Source: Lachnospiraceae bacterium (GTDB lineage: Bacteria > Bacillota > Clostridia > Lachnospirales > Lachnospiraceae). Taken from it: a DNA stretch of 64,000 nt. Numbering within the stretch: position 1 is the stretch's first letter; each line of letters begins with the position of its first letter. The DNA lies in assembly GCA_019423745.1 (NCBI GenBank), contig JAHZAV010000010.1, positions 1 to 64,000 of the forward strand, in the 5' to 3' direction. Below are positions 8,284-16,131 of this stretch, one piece after another. The notes below the pieces were generated by a model that saw nothing but the letters and a program-made list of their open reading frames with translations, was not told where the DNA came from and did no database searches. Made by a program: the position numbers and the translations under genes.

Positions 8284-9504
8284 ATGGAAAAACTGACATT
8301 GGAAAATTTTGAGCAGGCAAGTGAGCTTGTAAAGAAGGTAACCCTTCCCACAGAGCTGGTGTATAGTGAACATCTTAGTCGACAGACAGGCGGGAAGATT
8401 TATCTGAAACCGGAGAATATGCAATACACCGGAGCTTATAAGGTGAGAGGCGCTTATTATAAGATCAGCACTATGTCAGAAGAAGAAAGGGAAAGAGGGC
8501 TGATTACAGCTTCTGCCGGAAATCATGCCCAGGGTGTTGCCTTTGCGGCACAGAAATTCGGCTGCAAAGCAACAATCGTGATGCCTACTGTGACCCCTCT
8601 TATTAAAGTGAACCGGACGAAGAGCTATGGGGCTGAAGTAGTGCTCCATGGAGATGTTTATGATGATGCTTGTGCATATGCTTTGAAATTAGCAGAAGAG
8701 GAGGGACTGACTTTCGTTCATCCGTTTGATGATCTTGAGGTGGCAACAGGACAGGGAACCATTGCTATGGAGATTATTCAGGAACTTCCCACAGTTGATT
8801 ATATTTTGGTGCCGGTAGGAGGAGGCGGACTGATTACAGGAGTATCTACACTTGCGAAAATGCTGAATCCGAAAATCAAAGTGATTGGTGTTGAGCCTGC
8901 AGCAGCAGCTAGTTTGAAGGCAGCTCTGGAGGCAGGCGAACCGGTGACATTACCAAGTGCGAATACAATCGCTGATGGTACAGCTGTTAAGCGTGTCGGG
9001 GAAAAAGTTTTCCCATATATTCAGGAAAATGTAGATGAAATCATTACAGTAGAGGATGATGAATTAATTGGCGTCTTCCTCGATATGGTAGAAAATCATA
9101 AGATGATTGTAGAGAATTCCGGTTTGCTTACAGTTGCAGCTTTAAAGAAAATGGATCTGAAAAATAAAAAAGCAGTTTCTGTTCTGAGTGGCGGTAATAT
9201 GGATGTAATTACGATGTCCTCTATTGTACAGCACGGACTTATCCAAAGAGACAGGATCTTTTCTATCTCTGTACTGCTTCCGGATAAACCGGGTGAACTG
9301 GTGAATGTAGCGACAGCTGTTGCTAATGCACAGGGAAATGTTATTAAACTGGAGCATAATCAGTTTGTAAGTACAAATCGTAACGCAGCTGTGGAACTTC
9401 GTATTACCTTGGAGGCTTTCGGAACAGAACATAAACATCAGATTATCAAGGCTTTGGAAGATGTAGGATATAGTCCGAGAGAAATCGGAGCAAAATTGTA
9501 TTAA
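8284..9504 (+). CDS. ilvA: Threonine ammonia-lyase (threonine dehydratase) with ACT domain
   Basis: PLP enzyme deaminating threonine to 2-oxobutyrate. The 406-residue protein has the PLP-lysine region YTGAYKVRGAYYK (near residue 55), SAGNHAQGVAFAA, the phosphate-binding VGGGGLITGVS, and a C-terminal ACT domain (about 325-400, starting ISVLLPDKPGELVNVATAV). This layout matches the shorter TdcB/IlvA2-type enzymes rather than E. coli IlvA with its two-part regulatory region. It sits in the ftsY transcript and ends at a strong terminator; no T-box or leader is seen before it. Whether it serves isoleucine synthesis or threonine breakdown is open. Confidence 0.92.
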   Translation: MEKLTLENFEQASELVKKVTLPTELVYSEHLSRQTGGKIYLKPENMQYTGAYKVRGAYYKISTMSEEERERGLITASAGNHAQGVAFAAQKFGCKATIVMPTVTPLIKVNRTKSYGAEVVLHGDVYDDACAYALKLAEEEGLTFVHPFDDLEVATGQGTIAMEIIQELPTVDYILVPVGGGGLITGVSTLAKMLNPKIKVIGVEPAAAASLKAALEAGEPVTLPSANTIADGTAVKRVGEKVFPYIQENVDEIITVEDDELIGVFLDMVENHKMIVENSGLLTVAALKKMDLKNKKAVSVLSGGNMDVITMSSIVQHGLIQRDRIFSISVLLPDKPGELVNVATAVANAQGNVIKLEHNQFVSTNRNAAVELRITLEAFGTEHKHQIIKALEDVGYSPREIGAKLY

Positions 9505-9523
9505 AATATAGAAGTTATAGCGG

Positions 9524-9577
9524 AAAACGCTTCTCAATGATAGAGGAAGGAAGATTTTGTCATTGGGAAGCGTTTTT
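9524..9577 (+). terminator. Terminator after ilvA
   Basis: AAAACGCTTCTCAATGA (9524-9540) pairs with TCATTGGGAAGCGTTTT (9560-9576) with one G-U pair, followed by further Ts. It closes the plsX-to-ilvA region just before the next promoter. Confidence 0.85.
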
Positions 9578-9579
9578 TC

Positions 9580-9608
9580 TTGACTTTAAATGTATAATTG
9601 TATACAAT
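9580..9608 (+). promoter_or_regulatory. Promoter of the citrate-synthase/GntR/icd operon
   Basis: TTGACT (9580-9585), 17-bp spacer, TACAAT (9603-9608). The -10 box and half the spacer are covered by a palindromic operator at 9591-9614. Confidence 0.75.
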
Positions 9609-9614
9609 TATACA
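9591..9614 (+). promoter_or_regulatory. 24-bp perfect palindrome, probable GntR/FCD operator
   Basis: Half-sites TGTATAATTGTA and TACAATTATACA form a perfect 24-bp dyad. Its core TTGTATACAA fits the known TNGTATACNA-type sites of FCD-domain GntR regulators. Its position over the -10 box suggests repression, most simply autorepression by the GntR protein encoded at 11047-11700. Confidence 0.75.
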
Positions 9615-9640
9615 AGAATATTCTAAAGGAGAGATGAAAA

Positions 9641-11044
9641 ATGGAAGATAGGAAGGTTTATTTGGATAGACACACGAACTTGCTTCAATTGGAGGAGCAT
9701 ATGTATCCTCTGGTAGATGTGGACAAACCAAACGTGTTCAGAAATCTGTTCCACTATGATGAGATACCGAAAATTGCATTTAATGACAGGATTGTGCCTC
9801 ACAGTATGCCGGAAGAGATCTGGATTACAGATACAACCTTCCGGGATGGACAGCAGTCTCGGGCACCATACAGCACAAAGCAGATCGTAGATATCTATGA
9901 TTATTTTCACAGACTAGGTGGACCTAATGGAAAAATTCGTCAGTGTGAGTTTTTCTTATACAGCAAAAAGGATCGAGATGCCGTTTATCAATGTATGGAA
10001 AAAGGATATAAATTTCCAGAAATTACTAGTTGGATTCGCGCAAGTAAAAAAGATTTTGAGTTAGTGAAAGAAATCGGTATGAAGGAGACAGGGATTCTTG
10101 TAAGCTGTTCGGATTACCATATTTTCTATAAACTGAAGATGACAAGAAAGCAGGCCATGGAGCATTATCTTTCTGTTATAAGAGAATGTTTGGAGACTGG
10201 AGTTAGTCCAAGATGTCATTTGGAGGATATTACGAGGTCTGATATTTATGGATTTGTCATTCCTTTCTGTCTGGAACTTATGAATTTAATGGAGGAATAT
10301 CAGATTCCAGTTAAAATAAGAGTCTGTGACACTATGGGCTACGGAGTGAATTATCCGGGAGCTGTAATTCCAAGATCTATTCCCGGAATAATATACGGAC
10401 TTAGAATTCATGCAGGTGTTCCAAGCCATTTAATTGAATTTCATGGACATAATGATTTTTATAAGGCAGTCAGCAATTCATCTACTGCATGGTTATACGG
10501 TGCAAGTGCAGTAAACTGTTCTTTATTTGGAATTGGAGAGAGAACGGGAAATACTCCATTGGAAGCAATGGTATTTGAATATGCGCAGCTTAGAGGAACT
10601 CTGGATGGAATGGATACGACAGTGATTACGGAACTTGCCGAGTATTATGAGAAAGAAATAGGTTATCATATTCCCTCCCGAACTCCTTTTGTAGGAAAAA
10701 ACTTTAATGTAACAAGAGCAGGTATCCATGCAGATGGACTTTTGAAAAATGAGGAAATTTATAATGTATTTGATACAGAAAAATTCCTTAATCGCCCGCC
10801 GCTTGTAGCTGTATCCAATACGTCCGGACTCGCTGGAATTGCTCATTGGATCAACACTTATTTCCATCTGCCGGTAGCGAAGCAGGTTGATAAGAATTCG
10901 GAAGTTGTTGCCATAGTAAAGACATGGGTAGATCAGGAATATGAGAGTGGACGTGTTACAGTGCTGACGGATGAAGAACTTCTCAAGGTAATAGACGATG
11001 CATGTCAGAAAACAGGTACAATGCTGACAGCACAGGAGGAATAA
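9641..11044 (+). CDS. Probable Re-citrate synthase (homocitrate/isopropylmalate synthase family)
   Basis: A 467-residue DRE-TIM metallolyase. Seen: the metal-binding ITDTTFRDGQQSRAPYS near residue 65, CHLEDITRSDIYGFV, RVCDTMGYGVNYPG and the second metal site EFHGHNDFYKAV. There is no LeuA-type C-terminal regulatory domain. The sequence resembles the clostridial Re-citrate synthase group, related to homocitrate synthase and usually annotated as 2-isopropylmalate synthase. Coupling to NADP-isocitrate dehydrogenase two genes downstream favours citrate from oxaloacetate and acetyl-CoA, feeding 2-oxoglutarate for glutamate. No conventional citrate synthase or aconitase is in the window. Homocitrate synthase remains possible. 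SD AAAGGAG precedes the ATG. Confidence 0.75.
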   Translation: MEDRKVYLDRHTNLLQLEEHMYPLVDVDKPNVFRNLFHYDEIPKIAFNDRIVPHSMPEEIWITDTTFRDGQQSRAPYSTKQIVDIYDYFHRLGGPNGKIRQCEFFLYSKKDRDAVYQCMEKGYKFPEITSWIRASKKDFELVKEIGMKETGILVSCSDYHIFYKLKMTRKQAMEHYLSVIRECLETGVSPRCHLEDITRSDIYGFVIPFCLELMNLMEEYQIPVKIRVCDTMGYGVNYPGAVIPRSIPGIIYGLRIHAGVPSHLIEFHGHNDFYKAVSNSSTAWLYGASAVNCSLFGIGERTGNTPLEAMVFEYAQLRGTLDGMDTTVITELAEYYEKEIGYHIPSRTPFVGKNFNVTRAGIHADGLLKNEEIYNVFDTEKFLNRPPLVAVSNTSGLAGIAHWINTYFHLPVAKQVDKNSEVVAIVKTWVDQEYESGRVTVLTDEELLKVIDDACQKTGTMLTAQEE

Positions 11045-11046
11045 AC

Positions 11047-11700
11047 ATGGAGGAATATCAGGATCAATCTCTTAGAGGAAGAGTGTTCCGCCAGCTTAGA
11101 AACGATATTTTATCCGGAGTCTATAAGGAGCGTGATGAGCTTCGGGAGACTACCATAGGAGAAGAGTTGGGAGTCAGCAGAACTCCGGTACGGGAGGCGC
11201 TTCGTCAACTGGAACTGGAAGGGCTTGTAACGATTGTTCCTAATAAAGGAGCATATGTGACAGGAATTTCCAGGAAAGATGTACATGATATTTATATGAT
11301 ACGTTCCATGCTGGAGGGGATGTGTGCCAGATGGGCGACTAAATATATTACGGCGGAGCAGATTGAAGAGCTTGAGGAAGTGATCCTTCTGTCAGAATTT
11401 CATTTGAAACGGCAAAGCGGTGAGAAGGCATTGCAGGTGTCAGAATTGGATGGAAAATTTCACAAGGTTCTGTATCAGGCTTCCAATAGTCGTATACTGG
11501 AACATGTGTTATCCGATTTTCATAAATATGTGCAGATGGCAAGGATTCTTTCTGTAGAGTCAAGAGAACGTGCAGAAAAGTCCATTGAAGAGCACCGCGC
11601 TATTTTAGAAGCCATAAAAAGGAAGGATGAAGATCAGGCAGAAAGACTTGCTAATGATCATGTGATGAAAGCAATGGAAAATCTTCATATTGAAGAATAA
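11047..11700 (+). CDS. GntR-family regulator with FCD ligand domain
   Basis: A 217-residue dimeric repressor. The N-terminal winged helix (about 8-75) has RGRVFRQLRNDILSGVY, the recognition helix GVSRTPVREALRQLELEGLV and the wing IVPNKGAYVTG. The C-terminal all-helical FCD domain (about 80-215) carries Asp/His residues that normally bind a metal and an organic acid, e.g. LDGKFHKVLY and EEHRAILEAI. The ATG at 11047 is chosen: it lies 2 nt after the upstream stop, with AGGAGG inside the preceding gene. Probably senses an organic acid such as citrate and binds the palindrome at 9591-9614; effector and target are inferred. Confidence 0.88.
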   Translation: MEEYQDQSLRGRVFRQLRNDILSGVYKERDELRETTIGEELGVSRTPVREALRQLELEGLVTIVPNKGAYVTGISRKDVHDIYMIRSMLEGMCARWATKYITAEQIEELEEVILLSEFHLKRQSGEKALQVSELDGKFHKVLYQASNSRILEHVLSDFHKYVQMARILSVESRERAEKSIEEHRAILEAIKRKDEDQAERLANDHVMKAMENLHIEE

Positions 11701-11773
11701 TTGATAAAAAGCGGTAAGTAATGCAGAAATATAAATCAGAAATAAATGAAAAAAGAAAAGGAGAATGCAAAGA

Positions 11774-12973
11774 ATGGAAAAGATCAAAATGACCACCCCA
11801 ATTGTAGAGATGGACGGAGATGAGATGACAAGAATTCTCTGGAAAATGATCAAAGAAAATCTTCTGGAACCATTTGTTGAACTGAATACAGAGTATTATG
11901 ATCTGGGACTTGAACACCGTAATGAAACAAACGATCAGGTAACTGTAGACTCTGCAAATGCGACAAAGAAATATAAAGTCGCTGTAAAATGTGCGACTAT
12001 TACACCTAATGCTGCACGTATGAAAGAATATGATCTTAAGGAAATGTGGAAAAGTCCTAATGGAACTATCCGTGCAATTCTGGACGGAACCGTATTTCGA
12101 GCTCCTATTATTGTAAAAGGAATTGAACCTTGTGTGAAAAATTGGAAGAAACCTATTACGATAGCAAGACATGCATATGGCGACGTATATAAAGGCACGG
12201 AAATGAAAATCCCGGCACCTGGAAAAGTTGAACTTGTATATACAGCGGAAGATGGAAGTGAAACAAGAGAACTTGTACATAATTTTACCGGCTCTGGTAT
12301 TGTACAGGGAATGCATAATGTTAATGCATCTATCGAAAGCTTTGCAAGGAGCTGCTTTAGCTATGCACTAGATACCCACCAGGATTTATGGTTTGCAACT
12401 AAAGATACAATTTCTAAAAAATATGACCATACATTTAAAGATATTTTCCAAGAAATTTACGAAAAAGAATTTGAAGAAAAATTCAAAGAAGCAGGAATTG
12501 AATACTTTTACACTTTGATCGATGATGCTGTTGCACGTGTGATGAAATCAGAAGGTGGATATATCTGGGCATGTAAAAATTATGATGGTGATGTCATGAG
12601 CGATATGGTATCCTCGGCATTTGGCTCACTTGCAATGATGACTTCCGTATTGGTTTCACCAGAAGGTTATTATGAATATGAGGCAGCACATGGAACTGTA
12701 CAGCGTCATTATTATAAACATCTGAAAGGCGAGGAGACATCAACCAACTCTGTAGCAACTATTTTTGCATGGACTGGCGCACTTCGTAAAAGAGGAGAGA
12801 TGGATGGAAATAAAGAACTTCAGGAGTTTGCTGATAAATTGGAAAAGGCGACAATTGATACAATCGAAGAAGGTAAAATGACAAAAGATTTGGCGCTTAT
12901 TACAACTATAGAAAATCCCACCGTACTCAATAGCGAAAACTTCATAAAAGCAATCGCTGAAAAGTTAGTATAA
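11774..12973 (+). CDS. icd: NADP-dependent isocitrate dehydrogenase (eukaryotic-type)
   Basis: Oxidises isocitrate to 2-oxoglutarate with NADP. The 399-residue sequence matches the homodimeric type II IDH1-like family, not the E. coli Icd type: TPIVEMDGDEMTRILWKMIK at the N-terminus, GTVFRAPI, TGSGIVQGMHNVNASIESFA, and the metal-binding region DDAVARVMKSEGGYIWACKNYDGDVMSD. Start 11774 is preferred over ATG 11765 on spacing from AAGGAG, but both are in frame. No terminator separates it from the GntR gene 73 bp upstream. A 24-bp inverted repeat begins at its stop codon. It links carbon to the glutamate genes at 27.7-39 kb. Confidence 0.95.
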   Translation: MEKIKMTTPIVEMDGDEMTRILWKMIKENLLEPFVELNTEYYDLGLEHRNETNDQVTVDSANATKKYKVAVKCATITPNAARMKEYDLKEMWKSPNGTIRAILDGTVFRAPIIVKGIEPCVKNWKKPITIARHAYGDVYKGTEMKIPAPGKVELVYTAEDGSETRELVHNFTGSGIVQGMHNVNASIESFARSCFSYALDTHQDLWFATKDTISKKYDHTFKDIFQEIYEKEFEEKFKEAGIEYFYTLIDDAVARVMKSEGGYIWACKNYDGDVMSDMVSSAFGSLAMMTSVLVSPEGYYEYEAAHGTVQRHYYKHLKGEETSTNSVATIFAWTGALRKRGEMDGNKELQEFADKLEKATIDTIEEGKMTKDLALITTIENPTVLNSENFIKAIAEKLV

Positions 12974-13026
12974 ATGCAATTTGGGACGTAACAAAATTAA
13001 ACTTTGTTACGTCCCAAATTGCATTT
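12972..13026 (+). repeat. Dispersed inverted repeat, copy 1 (perfect 24-bp stem)
   Basis: The arms at 12972-12995 and 13003-13026 are exact reverse complements over 24 bp with a 7-nt loop; core GGGACGTAACA / TGTTACGTCCC. It starts within the icd stop codon and is followed by a weak T-run, so it may also terminate icd. Related copies occur at 53621-53670 and 55559-55602. Confidence 0.85.
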
Positions 13027-13060
13027 TATGGTGTGTAAAAATGTAGAAAGCCCTGTATAT

Positions 13061-13115
13061 TTTACATAAATTTAACAAAAAGGCAGAAACTATTTTTACA
13101 CAGTTCCTCTATAAT
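13061..13115 (+). promoter_or_regulatory. Pho-box-like promoter of the PstS-like/ppk/corA operon
   Basis: TTTACA (13061-13066) and TTAACA (13072-13077) are spaced by 11 bp, and another TTTACA lies at 13095-13100, one base off the same phase. A consensus TATAAT follows at 13110-13115 with no recognisable -35 box. Direct TTAACA-like hexamers every 11 bp upstream of a -10 are the PhoP-binding pattern known from Bacillus. Confidence 0.55.
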
Positions 13116-13149
13116 TAGATGAAATATAAATTTAAAGGACAGGGGAATT

Positions 13150-14040
13150 ATGAGATTAAGGAAAACGAGGCATATTTTAGGTTTAGTGGGATTGGTATTA
13201 TTGTTGGGAGGATGCGCCCAATTAACTAGTTCTAGTGAATCGGATGGATTAAAGTGGAATGAAATCGAAAAGATTATTCCTGTGACGAGAGAGAACGGCT
13301 CTGGTACAAGGAGTAGCTTTGCGGAGGCTCTTGAATTGAATATGGAGGGTGTGGATGACCGAGATGCAATTACAGAAGCAGCACAGACAGAGACATCCGG
13401 GGAAGAGATGATTCGTGCTGTTGAAAAGGAGCCAGGGGCGATAGGATATGTCACCTACAGCACAGATCTTCCCAGTGAAAATGGTGCGAAAGAAATTGAA
13501 GTAAATGGAGAAAAGGCAGAAAATGAAACAATAGAGAAGGGAAGCTATCCCCTTACGCGTAGCTTATATTTGGCTTATTCGGGTAACGAAAGTGAACTGG
13601 AAAGAGATTTCGTAAATTATGTAACGGGCAAAGGACAGCTTACAATAGGAGAGTTTTTTGTACCCGTAGGCGGGAAAGAAGTTTTTTTATCCAATCAGGC
13701 ATCAGGAACGTTAATAATTCATGGCTCTACTACGCTGGCACCAGTGATAAAAGAATTGGCAGAAGAGTATGAGAAAGAAAATACCAATGCGCAGATTCAA
13801 GTGGAGGCTTCGGACTCTTCACAGGGTATTACAGATGTGCTGACCGGAAAATGTAATATTGCCATGGTGTCCCGTGAGCTGTACCAATATGAGTCAGAGG
13901 TACTGGAAGTAGAAGTTGTTGCAAAGGATGGGATTCGTGTAATTGTAAATAAGGAAAATCCGATAGATGATATTTCACTTGATATGTTGGAAAAAATTTA
14001 TAGCGGAGAAATTAGTAAATGGAAAAATACACAGGAATAA
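13150..14040 (+). CDS. PstS-like phosphate-binding lipoprotein with circularly permuted lobes
   Basis: A 296-residue exported lipoprotein (signal peptide 1-21, lipobox LLLGGC, Cys22). Ordinary PstS runs from a GSTT phosphate loop to IxSGxIxxWK and then GSGTR and GYV. Here the order is reversed: residues 35-173 carry the C-terminal half (VTRENGSGTRSSF, AIGYVTYST, YPLTRSLYL, FFVPV), and residues 187-293 carry the N-terminal half (GTLIIHGSTTLAPVIKELA, ASDSSQGITDV, NIAMVSREL, KIYSGEISKW). The gene is intact with its own stop, so this looks like a genuine permutation. The Pho-box-like promoter and the following ppk1 support phosphate binding. No PstCAB transporter genes adjoin, so a sensory or scavenging role is possible. 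Confidence 0.8.
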   Translation: MRLRKTRHILGLVGLVLLLGGCAQLTSSSESDGLKWNEIEKIIPVTRENGSGTRSSFAEALELNMEGVDDRDAITEAAQTETSGEEMIRAVEKEPGAIGYVTYSTDLPSENGAKEIEVNGEKAENETIEKGSYPLTRSLYLAYSGNESELERDFVNYVTGKGQLTIGEFFVPVGGKEVFLSNQASGTLIIHGSTTLAPVIKELAEEYEKENTNAQIQVEASDSSQGITDVLTGKCNIAMVSRELYQYESEVLEVEVVAKDGIRVIVNKENPIDDISLDMLEKIYSGEISKWKNTQE

Positions 14041-14054
14041 AGAAAGAGGATAAG

Positions 14055-16118
14055 ATGGATAAAGTATATATGAACAGGGAATTATCCTGGTTAAAATTTA
14101 ACGAAAGAGTATTAGAAGAGGCAGAAAATAGAGAGGTACCACTGTGTGAGAGGCTATCTTTTGTTTCTATTTATCAAAGTAATCTGGATGAATTTTTTAT
14201 GGTTCGTGTTGGTTCTTTGCAGGATCAGAGTCTTCTTGGTAAAAAAATACGAGACAATAAGACGAATATGACGGCAAAAGAACAAATTACAGAAATTTTG
14301 AATAGAGTACATGTTTTAAACGAGCGTCGTGACAAGGTATATGACGAACTGATGAGAAATCTGAGAGAATGGGATTTTGCTATTACAGATTTTAGAAACA
14401 TTGAAAAAAGTGAAAGTGCTTATATGGCAAAATATTTTTCAATGGAGATGGAACCTTTAATTTCCCCCACAGTAGTAGGAAAACGCCAACCATTTCCGTT
14501 CCTTAGAAATAAAGAAATTTATGCAGTAGCTGTGCTGGAAACAAAGAGCGGAAAGCAGAGAATAGGCATTATTCCCTGTACGAATAATATGCTGGAGAGG
14601 CTGATTGCAATTCCAGGCAGACCAGGTACTTACATGCTGGCTGAAGAGCTGATTCTGCATTATATGCCAAAGGTATTCAAAGGTTATCAAATTAAGGCAA
14701 AATCATTAATTCGTGTGACCAGAAATGCAGACATTGATGCGGATGCTTTATATGATGAGGATCTGGATTACCGAGAATTTATGGCAGATCTGATTAAAAA
14801 GAGAAAGAAACTGTCACCTGTCAGACTTGAGCTTTCCAGAGAAATGGATGGTGATATCGTTGAGATTCTTTGTAAGTATCTGGATTTGGAGGAAGCCAGA
14901 GTATTTCGTCAAAGTACGCCGCTTGATATGTCTTTTATATCCCAAATTCAGGATATGTTAAGAAAAAACCCGCAACTGTTTTTTGAAAGGAGAACGCCAC
15001 AGAAGTCGACTTCCTTTGAAGACGGGAGGGGAATTATGGAACAAATTCGTGAATCGGATAAAATGCTTTCCTATCCCTATGAATCTATCCGCCCATTTTT
15101 AAGAATGCTAAATGAGGCTGCAGAGGACGAGAGCGTAGTTTCTATTAAAATGACACTTTATCGGTTGGCAAAACAAAGTAAAGTAGTAGAAGCCTTGGTA
15201 GAAGCGGCTGAAAACGGAAAAGAAGTAGTCGTTCTGGTAGAGTTGCGTGCAAGATTTGATGAAGAAAATAATATTGAATGGTCAAGGCGCCTGGAAGAAG
15301 CAGGATGTCAGGTGATCTATGGACTGGAAGGGTATAAAGTTCATTCTAAACTTTGCCTTATTACAAGGAAAATAGAAGGGAAAATCGAGTATATCACTCA
15401 GATTGGGACAGGCAATTATAATGAAAAAACCTCTAGACTGTATACAGATCTCTCCCTTTTAACGGCAAATCCGGATATCGGAATGGAAGCAGCAGGAGTA
15501 TTCCAGGCTTTGTCAAAAGGTGAGACTGTAGAGAGGAGTCAATATCTTTTAGTAGCTCCAAAATGTCTTCAGTCCCGTATCATGGATATGATAGATGAAG
15601 AAATAAAACATGCAAAGGAAGGACAGAAAGCTTATATTGGATTAAAGTTAAATTCTTTGACAGATAAAAAAATTATTGATAAACTAAGAGAAGCATCAGA
15701 AGCTGGAGTGAAGATTGACATGGTGATTCGAGGTATTTGCTGCCTGCTTCCGCAGATAGAAGGAAAAACAGAAAATATTCGTGTAATCAGTATTGTGGGA
15801 AGATACTTGGAGCATTCCAGAATCTATATTTTCGGATGCGGAGAGAGAGCAAAATACTATATTGCTTCAGCAGATTTTATGACACGAAACACAGTGCGGA
15901 GAGTGGAAGTAGCAGCTCCTGTATTTCAGAAAAATCTGAAAGAGAGACTTCAGGGAATGTTTGATCTTATGCTGAAAGATAATCAAAAAGCGCGGTATGA
16001 AACAGCTGACGGCACGTATCTCTTTGTTAACAGAGAAAATCCAGAAGAGGAAAAAGTAAATTCGCAGGAATATTTTTATAAGGAAGCATATGAAAAAGCA
16101 GGTCAGAACATAAGATAA
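14055..16118 (+). CDS. ppk1: Polyphosphate kinase 1
   Basis: Reversibly polymerises the ATP gamma-phosphate into polyphosphate. The 687-residue protein has the four-domain PPK1 layout: N-terminal MNRELSWLKFNERVLEEA, head domain FVSIYQSNLDEFFMVRVG, and two phospholipase-D-like C-terminal domains. The histidine expected to be phosphorylated is His430 in GYKVHSKLCLI, and the second conserved histidine is His587 in LEHSRIYIFGCG. Start 14055 follows AAAGAGG; an upstream in-frame ATG at 14019 overlaps the PstS-like gene and lacks family similarity. It lies between the PstS-like lipoprotein (14 bp) and corA (13 bp), consistent with a phosphate-starvation operon. Confidence 0.96.
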   Translation: MDKVYMNRELSWLKFNERVLEEAENREVPLCERLSFVSIYQSNLDEFFMVRVGSLQDQSLLGKKIRDNKTNMTAKEQITEILNRVHVLNERRDKVYDELMRNLREWDFAITDFRNIEKSESAYMAKYFSMEMEPLISPTVVGKRQPFPFLRNKEIYAVAVLETKSGKQRIGIIPCTNNMLERLIAIPGRPGTYMLAEELILHYMPKVFKGYQIKAKSLIRVTRNADIDADALYDEDLDYREFMADLIKKRKKLSPVRLELSREMDGDIVEILCKYLDLEEARVFRQSTPLDMSFISQIQDMLRKNPQLFFERRTPQKSTSFEDGRGIMEQIRESDKMLSYPYESIRPFLRMLNEAAEDESVVSIKMTLYRLAKQSKVVEALVEAAENGKEVVVLVELRARFDEENNIEWSRRLEEAGCQVIYGLEGYKVHSKLCLITRKIEGKIEYITQIGTGNYNEKTSRLYTDLSLLTANPDIGMEAAGVFQALSKGETVERSQYLLVAPKCLQSRIMDMIDEEIKHAKEGQKAYIGLKLNSLTDKKIIDKLREASEAGVKIDMVIRGICCLLPQIEGKTENIRVISIVGRYLEHSRIYIFGCGERAKYYIASADFMTRNTVRRVEVAAPVFQKNLKERLQGMFDLMLKDNQKARYETADGTYLFVNRENPEEEKVNSQEYFYKEAYEKAGQNIR

Positions 16119-16131
16119 GAGTGGTGGTAGG

